Source: Mesodorylaimus sp. YZB2_4
Taxonomy: Eukaryota > Nematoda > Enoplea > Dorylaimida > Dorylaimidae
NCBI GenBank assembly: GCA_030248295.1
Contig: JASANH010000622.1
Coordinates: 1-64,000 of the forward strand
Direction of reading: 5' to 3'
DNA length: 64,000 nucleotides
In this document: one piece after another, positions 36,920-46,989 of the stretch
How positions within the stretch are numbered: position 1 is the first letter of the stretch
How the letters are laid out: each line of letters starts with the position of its first letter
Notes under the pieces: generated by a model
Seen by the model: the letters and a program-made list of their open reading frames with translations, nothing else
The model's database searches: none
Told to the model about the DNA's origin: nothing
Made by a program: the position numbers and the translations under genes

Positions 36920-38474
36920 TAGTAATTGCTGGAAGATACTTGAAAATGATGCGCTGAAATTGAATCGTGGCCTCACTTTCTAGCTGCTCGCAAATAGCGA
37001 CTAAAACCGAGTCAACACTGGTTTATGGCAGATTTTTGTGGATTTTAGTCGGCGAGCAGTGGGTGATCTCAACGGGACATACCTTTCATGACTAACCAAA
37101 TACACAATCGATCAGAGGCCCAAAAATGGCATACTCGACGGGTGGTTAGAAAGAAGAGGAGACGGACGTGAAAGAAATCTCTCTTTTAAAACTAACCGCC
37201 TACAGAGCGCTTCTATTTCTCAGTGCGACTCAGTGATTGATTTGCACAAACCCACGGTATGATTTATCGCAAATCGGATTAACTTTGACGTAACATGTAC
37301 GCAAAAGATTAGGCATGTCTACTGTAACAGTGGTTCAGAGGCACAGGGGATTCAAATGCAGGAACTGTTTGACTAATGATTGGGCGACGACATCCGTGAG
37401 GTGCTCAGGTCCTGGTGCAGTCTTTTTAACCATACACAATTGGTATCTTCCAGATAGCTACGGCCTGCATAACGTGCTCATGTGGTATCGAATAAAAGTA
37501 AGTATTTCACTTACCTCTCCTCGGCCATCGACTCCGAACTTGCCCTCGTTCGATCAACTGATACCAAAGTCCGGCCCACATCTGGATCAGATGATCTTGC
37601 AGAGGCACAATCGCTTTTTGAGTCAGCACTTGTCAAAGAGAATCGGACATGCATAGCATCTTGTTCAACTTCTGACCACATGATCACGTTCGTTGAGACC
37701 AATTGCAGTTTTGAGGCAAGCAATAGCAAGACTTTTGGCAGTGACCTAGAGAATCAACGTGCATCAAGAGGCAGCAGACGGTTAGCCACTACGTAACCTT
37801 GCTGAATGACGCTTGCAGCAGTTCTAAGCAGGGGAGGAATTGAATTCCGGATTGCGTAAACAAAATCCACGGGGCTCGTTTGGAGGCCACAAGCCTGATT
37901 GACAATGAGCATATTGGTACTGACATAGATTGCCTAAAAGATAATCGATCGAATAGTACCCGGAGAGCAGTCAGGCCTTGAATTCTCATAATTTCTTGTG
38001 TATCGATGCTCCTGCTGTGTTATGTCCTGAGCTCATACCTATAATTGATAAAATTGGTTTGACGCCCGTCATTTGACATTTGTAGATGGTCAGTTTGAAG
38101 GTGTTATGTGGGTTTTTAAAAGTACATACTCCTAACGCACTAGCCCAGTTAATGTTTGTAAACATTAGCCCAGTTAATGTTTCTTCCTTGACTGCATTCC
38201 CCCACGTGCCATACTTTTTTACGAGTTTTATAATTGACAAGTTACTTACACCATCGTGACTGCATTATAAACAAGGCAACGAATAAAAGGCTCGATAAAA
38301 AGGCACACCAGAGGCTACCTAATGGCAAAAGTGCTTTCCACAAGCCCCTCAAAGAAGTGTAAAAGTCAACCAGTCTGAAACGAATGAATCACAATTTCAA
38401 TCACGCGATCTCATACAACCACCAGACAGCAACTAGGAGGCACGAGTGTAACAGAAGCGCACAGTATGGAAGTC
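36920..38474. other. Intergenic DNA between glutaminase C and D
   Basis: 5' flank of C and 3' flank of D. No TATA box or gene recognised. Confidence 0.4.
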
Positions 38475-41400
38475 TCAAGGAGACCCGGTCCAAGACTCAA
38501 CCGTGGACATCCCCTCCCCACTATCGTAATCACTCATGTACTGGGAGCAATCATCAGAGAACGTGTCTGCGATCGATCGTGGTACGTGTCCGCACGAGTG
38601 CCTCGATCGCAATGATGCACTCGATGCTCCTTCGGGGATACTGAACCGTGGACGAGTTTGCGCGAGTGTGTTCCATCGGTCCAAGTAATCAACAATTTCA
38701 TCGAAACCGTGAGCTCTGGCATCATCGGCTGGCGTATTCTGCCATCTGCAGTAGGACAAAGGTGGCTGTGGGATGATGGGAAAGACAACAAAAAGAGGCA
38801 TACCTATCCAAAGGTCTGTGAGGTACTCGAGCCTTTTGCAAAAGGAATTTGACACAGTGCATGTGGCCCTCTGATGCGGCAACGTGCAGCGGAGTCCGGC
38901 CGTCGTAGTCAGCCTGCGTTAGGTCGACGCCTTGAAGGAGGAATCTGAAAGTGCAGGCGGTAAGGCAAGACTGATTTCCTAACAAAGCACGAGATACAAG
39001 ATGAGCAAAGGAAAAGACAAGACAAGACAAGACGGGGGGTGTAGATTCGTGAGGAGGCACATCGCCTACCTTCTCAATGCAGTAATATCTCCATTAGCGG
39101 CAGAAAACAGCGTTAAGACAACCTGCTGAGTTTTGGTCTCCACCTGCATCCGGCGTGGATCCAGTTTTCGCTGCGTGAACCGAAGATTATCGTAGTTATG
39201 AAAATTGAACGTCTTCACCAAGTCTGTGCAGAATCGAATGCCCCGAACCGAGTTGTGATATTGGTCCAATGGTGGCGACCACATGCACACGCCCATGACA
39301 TTCGGTACGACCAACATGATTGCACCCGCAATGCTCGACCTGGCTGGCAAGCCGACCTGAACGTGAAAAATCTCATGATCCAAGTCAAGCTCTCAACCAG
39401 CAGCATACGAGCTTACATGGAATGCGAATTTGCCCGAGTAATCGTTCACACCACACGAGTACATCAAGGACAACACATCTCTCACGCATTGGCTTCCGAT
39501 CACGAAGTCTCCAGTTGTCGGACAGACCCCTCCATTGGCCAACGTAGCTGCCATGACGGCCAGTGACTCGCACGTTACTTCGATTGAGTACAGCTAAAAT
39601 TGAACAAAGTTTAGACGAAATAGCCCTGTGAACGCGTGTCAGCTCGCCCACCTGCAACAATAATTCCATAGTCTCATTCAACTTGGCATTCTCAGGAAAG
39701 CATTTATTTTCGCGCAGGAAGTAACCGAGGGCGTAGTTACGGTATGAAATCTGTCGTTCGGATAGATAGGATGTGTTGCTGAATCCGACGTACTCCTTGC
39801 CCGCCATTTTGCTATAGACATTGAAGATCTAAAAAGACCGATTTGCATGAAGGGTCGCAGCCTGAATCTCTCTAGAGGACTTACCGATTCAAATCGATCA
39901 GCCATATGACTGCACTTATCCTGCGAAAAAAGAGAATGCATCATGCACAGTAGGAGTAAGGGCGACAGATGAGACAAGTCTTACGGTACCTTAACTAATG
40001 ATGTAACAACAATGGCGCCAGCGTTAATCATAGGATTGTGCGGTTTCTCTAAAAAAATATTGCATTATTCAAGGTCAGATGCAAGAATATGGATAGCTTA
40101 CTGTCCTCATCCAGGACCAATTCTCGAATATCTCGTCCCGATGGTTCTTGTCCAACGTACGAGTGCACCTTCTCCGCTCCATGATCGTTCAATGCAATGG
40201 CATAGTTGAGAACACGGCAACAGGCTTGTAAGCAGAACGGAGTATCGGCGTCGCCTGCTGAGAATCTAAAATGGGATCATGTAAATTTTGCCTACAGTAT
40301 GTTTCAAAAAAATACTTCTGTCCATCAACGCTGCAAACTGAGACCGCCCAAAGATTAGGATCGTAATCGGCCAGTTGGGGAATGAATGTGGATACTTTAC
40401 CACCCGCGATTTTCTTGCACGATGAGTACAATGCAAATACGTGTCGACAAAACTCGTGCCATTCCGGTATAACGAAACTGGTGCGAAGAACGCGATCGAT
40501 GAATCCAACGTCCTTGATGATCGAACTGAAAATAAGAAACTTCGCGATTACCGTACTTGTTTATTCGGATTATAGCCAAATAGTTGACGGCTTGAAACTC
40601 GTTTCCACTCCCAGGAGAATCTGCGGGCGTCATCTCCAGCTGCTCGTCAAAGTGCGAACTATATTAGACTAGACAGAAATTACTTTTTGAATTCCTCCGC
40701 CTCCAGTAAACAATTGTTGGTCGAATCAAAGTCTGTGCCCATTCGGCGAAGCACGCGTTTCAAATTGTGCATTGAATCACTGAGACGAATATCTGTCATG
40801 CGAATCCCAGTTTCAGTTAAGGCCTGAAATCGACTAGCATATGACCATCATTGGGGAGGAGGGGGAAGGATACTTACGTTCAAGAACTTATTCACATGGA
40901 CTTTCCCTGTGCCTGGGACCTCGAACATTTTGCTAATACTATCTGCAGTGGACAGAAGGCTTGGTAATTCTTGAGCCTTTCCGTTTTCAACAGACCTAAA
41001 ACGTGGGCCACTTACGATTAGTTGTTATGGGAAAAGGTTGGAGGTCAGGTTGATATGGAATGAAGTGACATACTCTGAGGCACTGCTATGACTACTATCG
41101 ATGCTGTCCTTCTTTCCATCTTTGACATCTGGCAGTTCTTCCAACTCATTTTCGTTCACCATCGACGAAGGCATCAGTTTCTCCAATGCTGTGCGGTATG
41201 ACATTCTAATAAAGAAAGTGAGATTCGTGCGGAGGCATTAATGCGCTTTGGGGGAGACTGGTGGGGTAAAACTATAATGCAACAAAATGACAGCATGGAC
41301 TAAGGATCGTCACTAAAACTCTACTCCACTCACCCCGAGAAAGTGATTGTTTATGACATCAGGATTCAACAAATCTTGTATGGCTGCCAGCCCTACCTGA

Positions 41401-41824
41401 TAGAGCCCACTACCCCATGTTTTGTCCGCAGACCTTACCTTTCATCACTGAATGATCCTAATGCTCTGATATTTCCTAAACTTTTTCGCGAAGGGGCGCA
41501 ACCTTTCCTCGACTCGTCTCCAATGGCCATCAATCGGATAAACTCTGGATTGTCATACTGCACTGATCGTCGAGGCAGACCTACTGCGCGTCCGAAATTA
41601 CGTTGGACAGCCGCTCGAGCCGCGGCTTCTTCTTCAGGCGACAATGTCTCATCGTCGACGTTGCTGGTGGCATTTCCATCATTCTTGTCTTCTACGATGC
41701 TCTCAGGCGGCGATGACCATCTGACAGAGTCCTTACGGATTTGCTTAGCGTCATCTTCATCCTCAACTTCAGCCTCAGCCTCGTTGCCAGCCACTTCCTC
41801 AGTTACACGTTTCAGAATCTTCAT
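38475..41824 (-). CDS. GLS: Glutaminase-ankyrin paralogue D, predicted pseudoenzyme
   Basis: Exons: 41824-41439, 41205-41074, 40995-40878, 40823-40684, 40525-40316, 40265-40102, 40048-39990, 39920-39885, 39828-39652, 39593-39417, 39356-39070, 38944-38804, 38745-38475. All join in phase to give 765 aa. The long acidic N-terminus contains [15 protein letters not shown], the motif shared with copy B and with the alternative first exon at 43.1-43.5 kb. Then come the helical region, glutaminase domain, two ankyrin repeats ([20 protein letters not shown]) and a disordered Ser-rich tail. Changes relative to human KGA: Tyr249 to Phe (TFIPQL), Ser286 to Ala343 and Lys289 to Arg346 (QACCR; Ala codon 40223-40225), Tyr414 to Leu, Tyr466 to Asn (CGVNDYSG). 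Asn335, Glu381 and Asn388 equivalents remain. I chose the first ATG of this exon (41824); a TATA box lies 63 bp upstream. No classical mitochondrial presequence is evident. Confidence 0.9.
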
Positions 41825-41886
41825 TCTACAATTCAAACCAAATTGAGAAGTGACAGGAACAATGTTGGGACGTGTGGTTTCGACTG

Positions 41887-41894
41887 GTATTTAT
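41887..41894 (-). promoter_or_regulatory. TATA box of glutaminase D, proximal promoter
   Basis: TATAAATA on the minus strand, 63 bp upstream of the ATG at 41824, which is the right distance for a short leader starting near 41860. Identified by motif and spacing only. Confidence 0.55.
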
Positions 41895-43102
41895 ATGCCG
41901 ATGCTGTGCTTGGATCATAAGACTCGAGTGTCCGAAGTTTTTGTTTTCGCGAACACAGTAGGAATGCGCCCCCCATCCCACGATCGGGCGGATTAGAGCG
42001 GTTTTATCTGCTTAGTACGTAAGGCCTAGAAACGGAGTGAAAAACGGGACCTGGGCGAGCGCCTCGTGAAAACAGTTGATTAGTCTCAATAAGGCGTGGC
42101 CGTCGGATATAGGATAAAGGTGGTTCAATGGACAAAGAAGGAGGTTGGCTCAGTAAACTTCCAAAATACACTTATGAGCAACGGGTGGATAAATTTGCAC
42201 TGAAGAATTTAGGTCTCACATGTCAACCAGCATGAGGTCTGAGCCAGTCGGCGTGTATCGCATTGGAACTCCTATTTTTAAATTGTCCTTGGACTCATTA
42301 TGGCACATGGCATGCCTTCTTACGTAATCGCAAGCGGTTACAGTAGGCCAGCCAGTGTCACCAGATCCCCAAGGGTGCCCATACCACTTCTGTGACTTAC
42401 CTTCGCTTGAGGGTATTACTAACAATAAGCACAAGTATACTCTGACTGAAAATGAAGTACCGTATGCAAATACAACAGATGCAGAACAAGAGTAATGTTT
42501 AGGACGAAATCGGCAGCCCTTGGCAGCACACCCTTATTTATTGCATCATATAATCGGGGTTTCCACCCGCTGTACATCAGCGGTACCTCCAGCTGAGTTC
42601 CCTTCTAGAACTGTCCATAACATCACCGGGCTGCAAGATCTTTCCTAAAGGCGCACTTGCTTATCGAAGTTTGCGAAAGCCAAAACACCAGTGCATAAAT
42701 GTTGGCCCGCCCACGTGAGCAAACAGATGCCCACCTGATCACTCCTGTTATCGATCAATCAGTCAACTATCATCACCTCGTGCCACCCGGGGTCAACTAT
42801 TGGACAGTACTGCCAATAAACTGTCTCAGCTATCCTCGTGTTGTTAGCCCATCATTTTGGGCGCAACGGGAGACAAAGCGGAATTCGATCGATGAGTGTG
42901 CGCAGTACAAAACGGGCATTCTTGAGATGACGCAGAGAATTATGAACCGGCAGCGCGATTAAAGAAATTTGAGACCGGGAGTGCATTAAATCTATTTGTG
43001 CACGGGCATCGAGTTCGACCGAAAGAGTCAGGGCAGGGTGCAAGAAAGCTTGATTTGCAAGGGTCGGGGCGAGAGATCTGCAATGTGAAAATGATGTCAT
43101 AC

Positions 43103-43461
43103 CTGTCATCAACCAACGATGCCTTTCGTACCGATATCGACGATGCGATCAATCTCATCAAATCGGCATTATCATAGTGCAATGATATGGCGGGCACACT
43201 GAGGCGACCATTTCGGCGAGGATGTGCCATCGGTGGCGAGTCCTGCACTCTAACAGCTTTAACTGGCATTAGTAAGGCATTCAATACATCATCCGAACAT
43301 CCCCATGATGAATCGGTAACAGTGTTCTCCAGTCGATCTTCTCTGTCACCAGTGCCACTGGCACCTCGAAGCACTTCGGCAGGCATCTTCTGACGCAATA
43401 TGATCCGAATCTCGATACAAGTCCAAGTGCGCATTGACATCGAATGCACGGTCAAGACCAT
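43103..43461 (-). CDS. GLS: Alternative first coding exon of glutaminase D
   Basis: Open frame from ATG 43461 (also in-frame ATGs at 43440, 43434 and 43386) to a GTATGA donor after 43103. It ends in the same phase (two bases, 'ag') as the first exon at 41439, so it can splice directly to exon 41205. Near its end it encodes PAISLHYDNADLMRLI, clearly related to the motif in the first exons of B and D. A TATA box at 43472-43478 suggests the transcript starts near 43445, so the real start is probably a downstream ATG such as 43386. It could also be the first exon of a lost gene copy. Confidence 0.6.
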
Positions 43462-43471
43462 ATATGGAGGG

Positions 43472-43478
43472 TTTTATA
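43472..43478 (-). promoter_or_regulatory. TATA box of glutaminase D, distal promoter
   Basis: TATAAAA on the minus strand just upstream of the alternative first exon. A start site about 30 bp downstream would fall inside the open frame, so translation would begin at an internal ATG (43440, 43434 or 43386). Confidence 0.45.
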
Positions 43479-44640
43479 AGAACAGCCCGCCTCCGCGTCG
43501 TACCGCCAAGTACAGTAGCCTCGTCCGCCTCGCTTCATACCTTCGATGAGTGATCATATCCAAAATCGCACTCGACGGTCACGCACACCATGCAGGAACT
43601 TGGCATTGAGACTAGACTTGCTAAATGTACAGTACGAACGACGGGGTTCCATAAAGTGAAGCGAAGATACGAATATACCCGCGAGTTTGAGTCAAGGTGA
43701 ACACAATTTGTCTGCGCCCAGAGATGACGAAAAATGCGAAAATTTGCGCGAGTTTGATTGGAAGGAAGTGATTTGAAAATGCTCTTTGACGTGGTGGAAC
43801 TTGAAGTTTAGTGCAAAATGCCTAATCCTCAAGCAAGACGTACGGACTTTAAGGACATGACGCGCGGAAGATGTCGTGGCGGAGGAACATGGGCTTACAC
43901 GGCTGATGAAAAGTGCTGAGATGAGTGCTTATGCTACTACATCTGTTAGGATTAGGTACCTTCACCTTGTACGGGTAAGCACTTATTTTCTAGCCGCTCG
44001 ATCGATTTATCTCTTGATAGCGTATATATTAGGCTAAAATTCAAATTCCAAGATACCTATAGGTCTTGATCAGTTCGTCTCTTGATCAGTTCGTATTTTC
44101 TGGCACGAATCATCGAACACAAACGTAATGCTTGGAATGGTCCATGACGTATGAATGAGTGCCTCACGCCTCGGAAGCACGGTTACGAGTACGAGATTTC
44201 TGGGACCATACTGTATTTGTACCGTTTATTATTTCGACTTTGCCTCATCACGCGAAGTCCAGCCAGTGTTCAAAAGTTCTGACCGAAATGATACACGCAG
44301 TGTGTGATGTTTTGCATCTTCCCTCACTGAGGTAATCTTCACGTGAGACTCTGGACAGTACAAGGTTTTATTCTTTGAATCCTACTGTCAAAAGCCACGG
44401 TACCATGGTTCAAACTCCAACGCTTCCGACGCTTCCATGGCTGAAACACCGCCCGCTAGTAATTCTCCCAGTGCTTGCTTCTTTGCGGAGGATCGATGGC
44501 CAGAACAAAGCCTCGACCTTTCTGGTGTTTTAAACTTACTGGTGTTTCTATGTACTTCAACAGTGTCAGTTTACCTACTCATTAGCCAGGACCAATCGCG
44601 CAAGGTCAGTGCGAATTCGAATGCTTGCCATCTGGGCTAT
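43479..44640. other. Gene-poor intergenic DNA
   Basis: No gene, RNA or repeat supported. Confidence 0.4.
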
Positions 44641-44644
44641 GAAC

Positions 44645-45013
44645 CCTAATCGCTTTTTTTGCCTCTAGGCGGCCAGCAGTCAAACCTTATAAGCTCGGCT
44701 GTGCGGGGACCGGCTCACACCAGCAGCGTCCCTCTGCGTGTCTCCAATAGAAGTACCTCCGCGCGAGGGATCCTGGACTGGACACTGACTTCCTCAGACG
44801 ATGGCGGCGGGGTGAGGGTGTTCGTCAGCCGAGACTGTCCGTTTGCTTAGCTTCCATCTCTCCACTCGGAGCACCTCAGCCAGGCGGGCAAGGTCAGCGA
44901 GGGTTTATGGTTCGCAAGCAGACCTCCATCACCGGGGATCGAACCCGGGACGAGTCCAGCCACTCGCTCCCAAGCAATGCAGAGGGACAAATGCCGAGCC
45001 GCGGCCGCCTAAT
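44645..45013 (-). mobile_element. tRNA-derived SINE, minus strand, with target-site duplication (copy 4)
   Basis: Read on the minus strand it starts with a tRNA-like head, including a strong B box (cgggttcgatccccggtg), continues with the family body and ends in an A run (gcaaaaaaa). A short direct repeat of about 10 bp (cctaatcgct) flanks the element at about 44646 and 45007. The A-box region is less well preserved than in copy 3. Confidence 0.82.
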
Positions 45014-46030
45014 CGCTATCTGCAAAGCACCGAATCTTTTCTATGCTCTTCACATCAACCCCGTCATGACTATCAAATAATCATCAGGATGCCAGTTCAT
45101 TAATCCTTCCTTTCTGCAAGTTTCTGCTTTCTGGCAATTATTTCAAAACATGACTTCCTTGCGGGCTGGTCTTCCCACCAGCCACGCCTAAACATCCATA
45201 TTAGTCTCATTTGCGTCAAAGTTTTTGCCGTTCCACCCCACATTCCTCCGCCTCTGTGCCCCACAGGATACTTTTTGTATGTGGTCTCGAAATAGGCCCT
45301 CGTGATTTCAAAGCTGCTGTGAAAACCTGTGACGTCAGAACGTGCCATTTGAAATGTCAGTATGGGATGAGCATAGCTTGCTCTGTGTGGGCACTTCCAG
45401 AAGTGAATCTTCGCGAAAGTACATACTTAGAAAACTGAGGCACGACATTGCATGTCGGTGACAGCCATGATCACGCCCGCTAGAGAAAAGACTGCGTGCG
45501 AGGAAGGACGAGTGGATGGGAATATCTCACACTAAAAAATGACTACCCTTTTATCCACATGCGGATTGTCTTGTCAGAAATAACACTAGTGGGGTGGGAT
45601 AACGTGTTTTAACATTTGTGACATCACACGGTGCTAACAGCTCACCTACAGGACTTCCGTCACAAAAACACTCCTATTCCCCACCCACAGACGCCCTATT
45701 TGAATGACAGCCAAAAAAAGGCAAAATAAAATTCATAAGAGGCAAGGCCTTCTCAATAAGAGATCGAAGACAATTAGCGGCCTAGTGGTCGCGTACTGAC
45801 CCCCGGCTCAGTTTCCAAGACCACTTTGGGTTCGGATCGAACAGCATAACACTCACACTAGCTGACACCAATCGATCGATACAACTGACTCAAGCAAAAT
45901 AGTAACTTTACATACTCACAAAGACTGTATACTAGAGGACAAATAGGGTATTTGTGAGCAGGCTCATATAATTGTCCTGTCACCAACCAATCCACATGGC
46001 ACAATCATGAGCTCAGTCCCAAGAGTACAT
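45014..46030. other. Intergenic DNA
   Basis: No supported feature. Short ORFs have no recognisable domain. Confidence 0.4.
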
Positions 46031-46216
46031 TCAAAATGTAACAAAGACCAAAATAAGTAATACACCAAAAACGAATGCAATAGCGAAGGTCAAACAAAAG
46101 GCTCCGATAATAAAATGTCTTTTTCTGACACCTTCTTGTAATCTGTGCCAACGTGATGAGCGATTCGACGAATCGGTAGGATGCAAGGCTTGATGACTTT
46201 CTCTCTCTTTGCTCAT
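46031..46216 (-). CDS. Possible single-pass membrane micro-protein (61 aa)
   Basis: ATG-started frame: about 35 hydrophilic, Ser/Arg-rich residues, a basic stretch (GVRKRHF) and one clear transmembrane helix of about 24 residues (FIIGAFCLTFAIAFVFGVLL...) running almost to the end. That is the layout of a tail-anchored or type II micro-protein with the basic side cytosolic. No known family recognised. It may stand alone or be chance. Confidence 0.4.
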   Translation of the reverse strand: MSKERESHQALHPTDSSNRSSRWHRLQEGVRKRHFIIGAFCLTFAIAFVFGVLLILVFVTF

Positions 46217-46989
46217 TATCGATTGATTCTATTTACTAAATTTGCACACGACAATTCCAAATTGAATGTCCCCACCAAACACTGCCTCGTAGCTCGAGCT
46301 GCACTGCGTCCTGTGCCGACACAAGAGTTCCATTTTCAAAGGCGTCGACGGGGCTTGATTGGATTTCTATGGACAGGGGGCTGCCTGGCCGGTGGTTACT
46401 ATCTAGTTACACCCGCCCTCTCCTCGCGTTCTTGGCCAGTTATAGTGTACACAGTGTCTACCAAAAGAACCAATCAATAACAAGAACTATTCCTTCTTTC
46501 CCTTACATTCGTGCAAGCCGAACATAGCTTATCTCGCACTGGCACTGCCAGCACACTTCACAAAACACGAGTGCCATATTTGCAAGCACATTCGTGTCCA
46601 GCTCAAACCAGCCATGTTCAATGCTGCACAAAAGCGGACATCTAACTAATTCTGCTTTACTCGTAAAATGAGGGGAGGGACAAGTTTTTCCCCTCCTAAT
46701 CCACTTAATGCCATAAAAGCTTTTGACATGCTGTCGAGCAGAATCTTTTTAAATCGATCAAAGCATCTCCCGCAGAGAATAGGAACCCATGCTTACGAGA
46801 TGCACGACTAGAAACTAAGCCGCGGAATTCACCATTAAGTCCCGGAAACCCGCGCGTACTGCCCGCCATTGCGTCCTTTTGCACAACAATTCAAAAAATT
46901 CATGTTTCAAAAGTCATTTCACCGCCTAACATTTATCCGTTCGACACCCGAACTCCGAACCACTCAACAAAATCCAACTTTCAGAAACC
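46217..46989. other. Intergenic DNA after importin-5
   Basis: Includes the presumed 3' untranslated region of the importin gene. No other feature supported. Confidence 0.4.
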
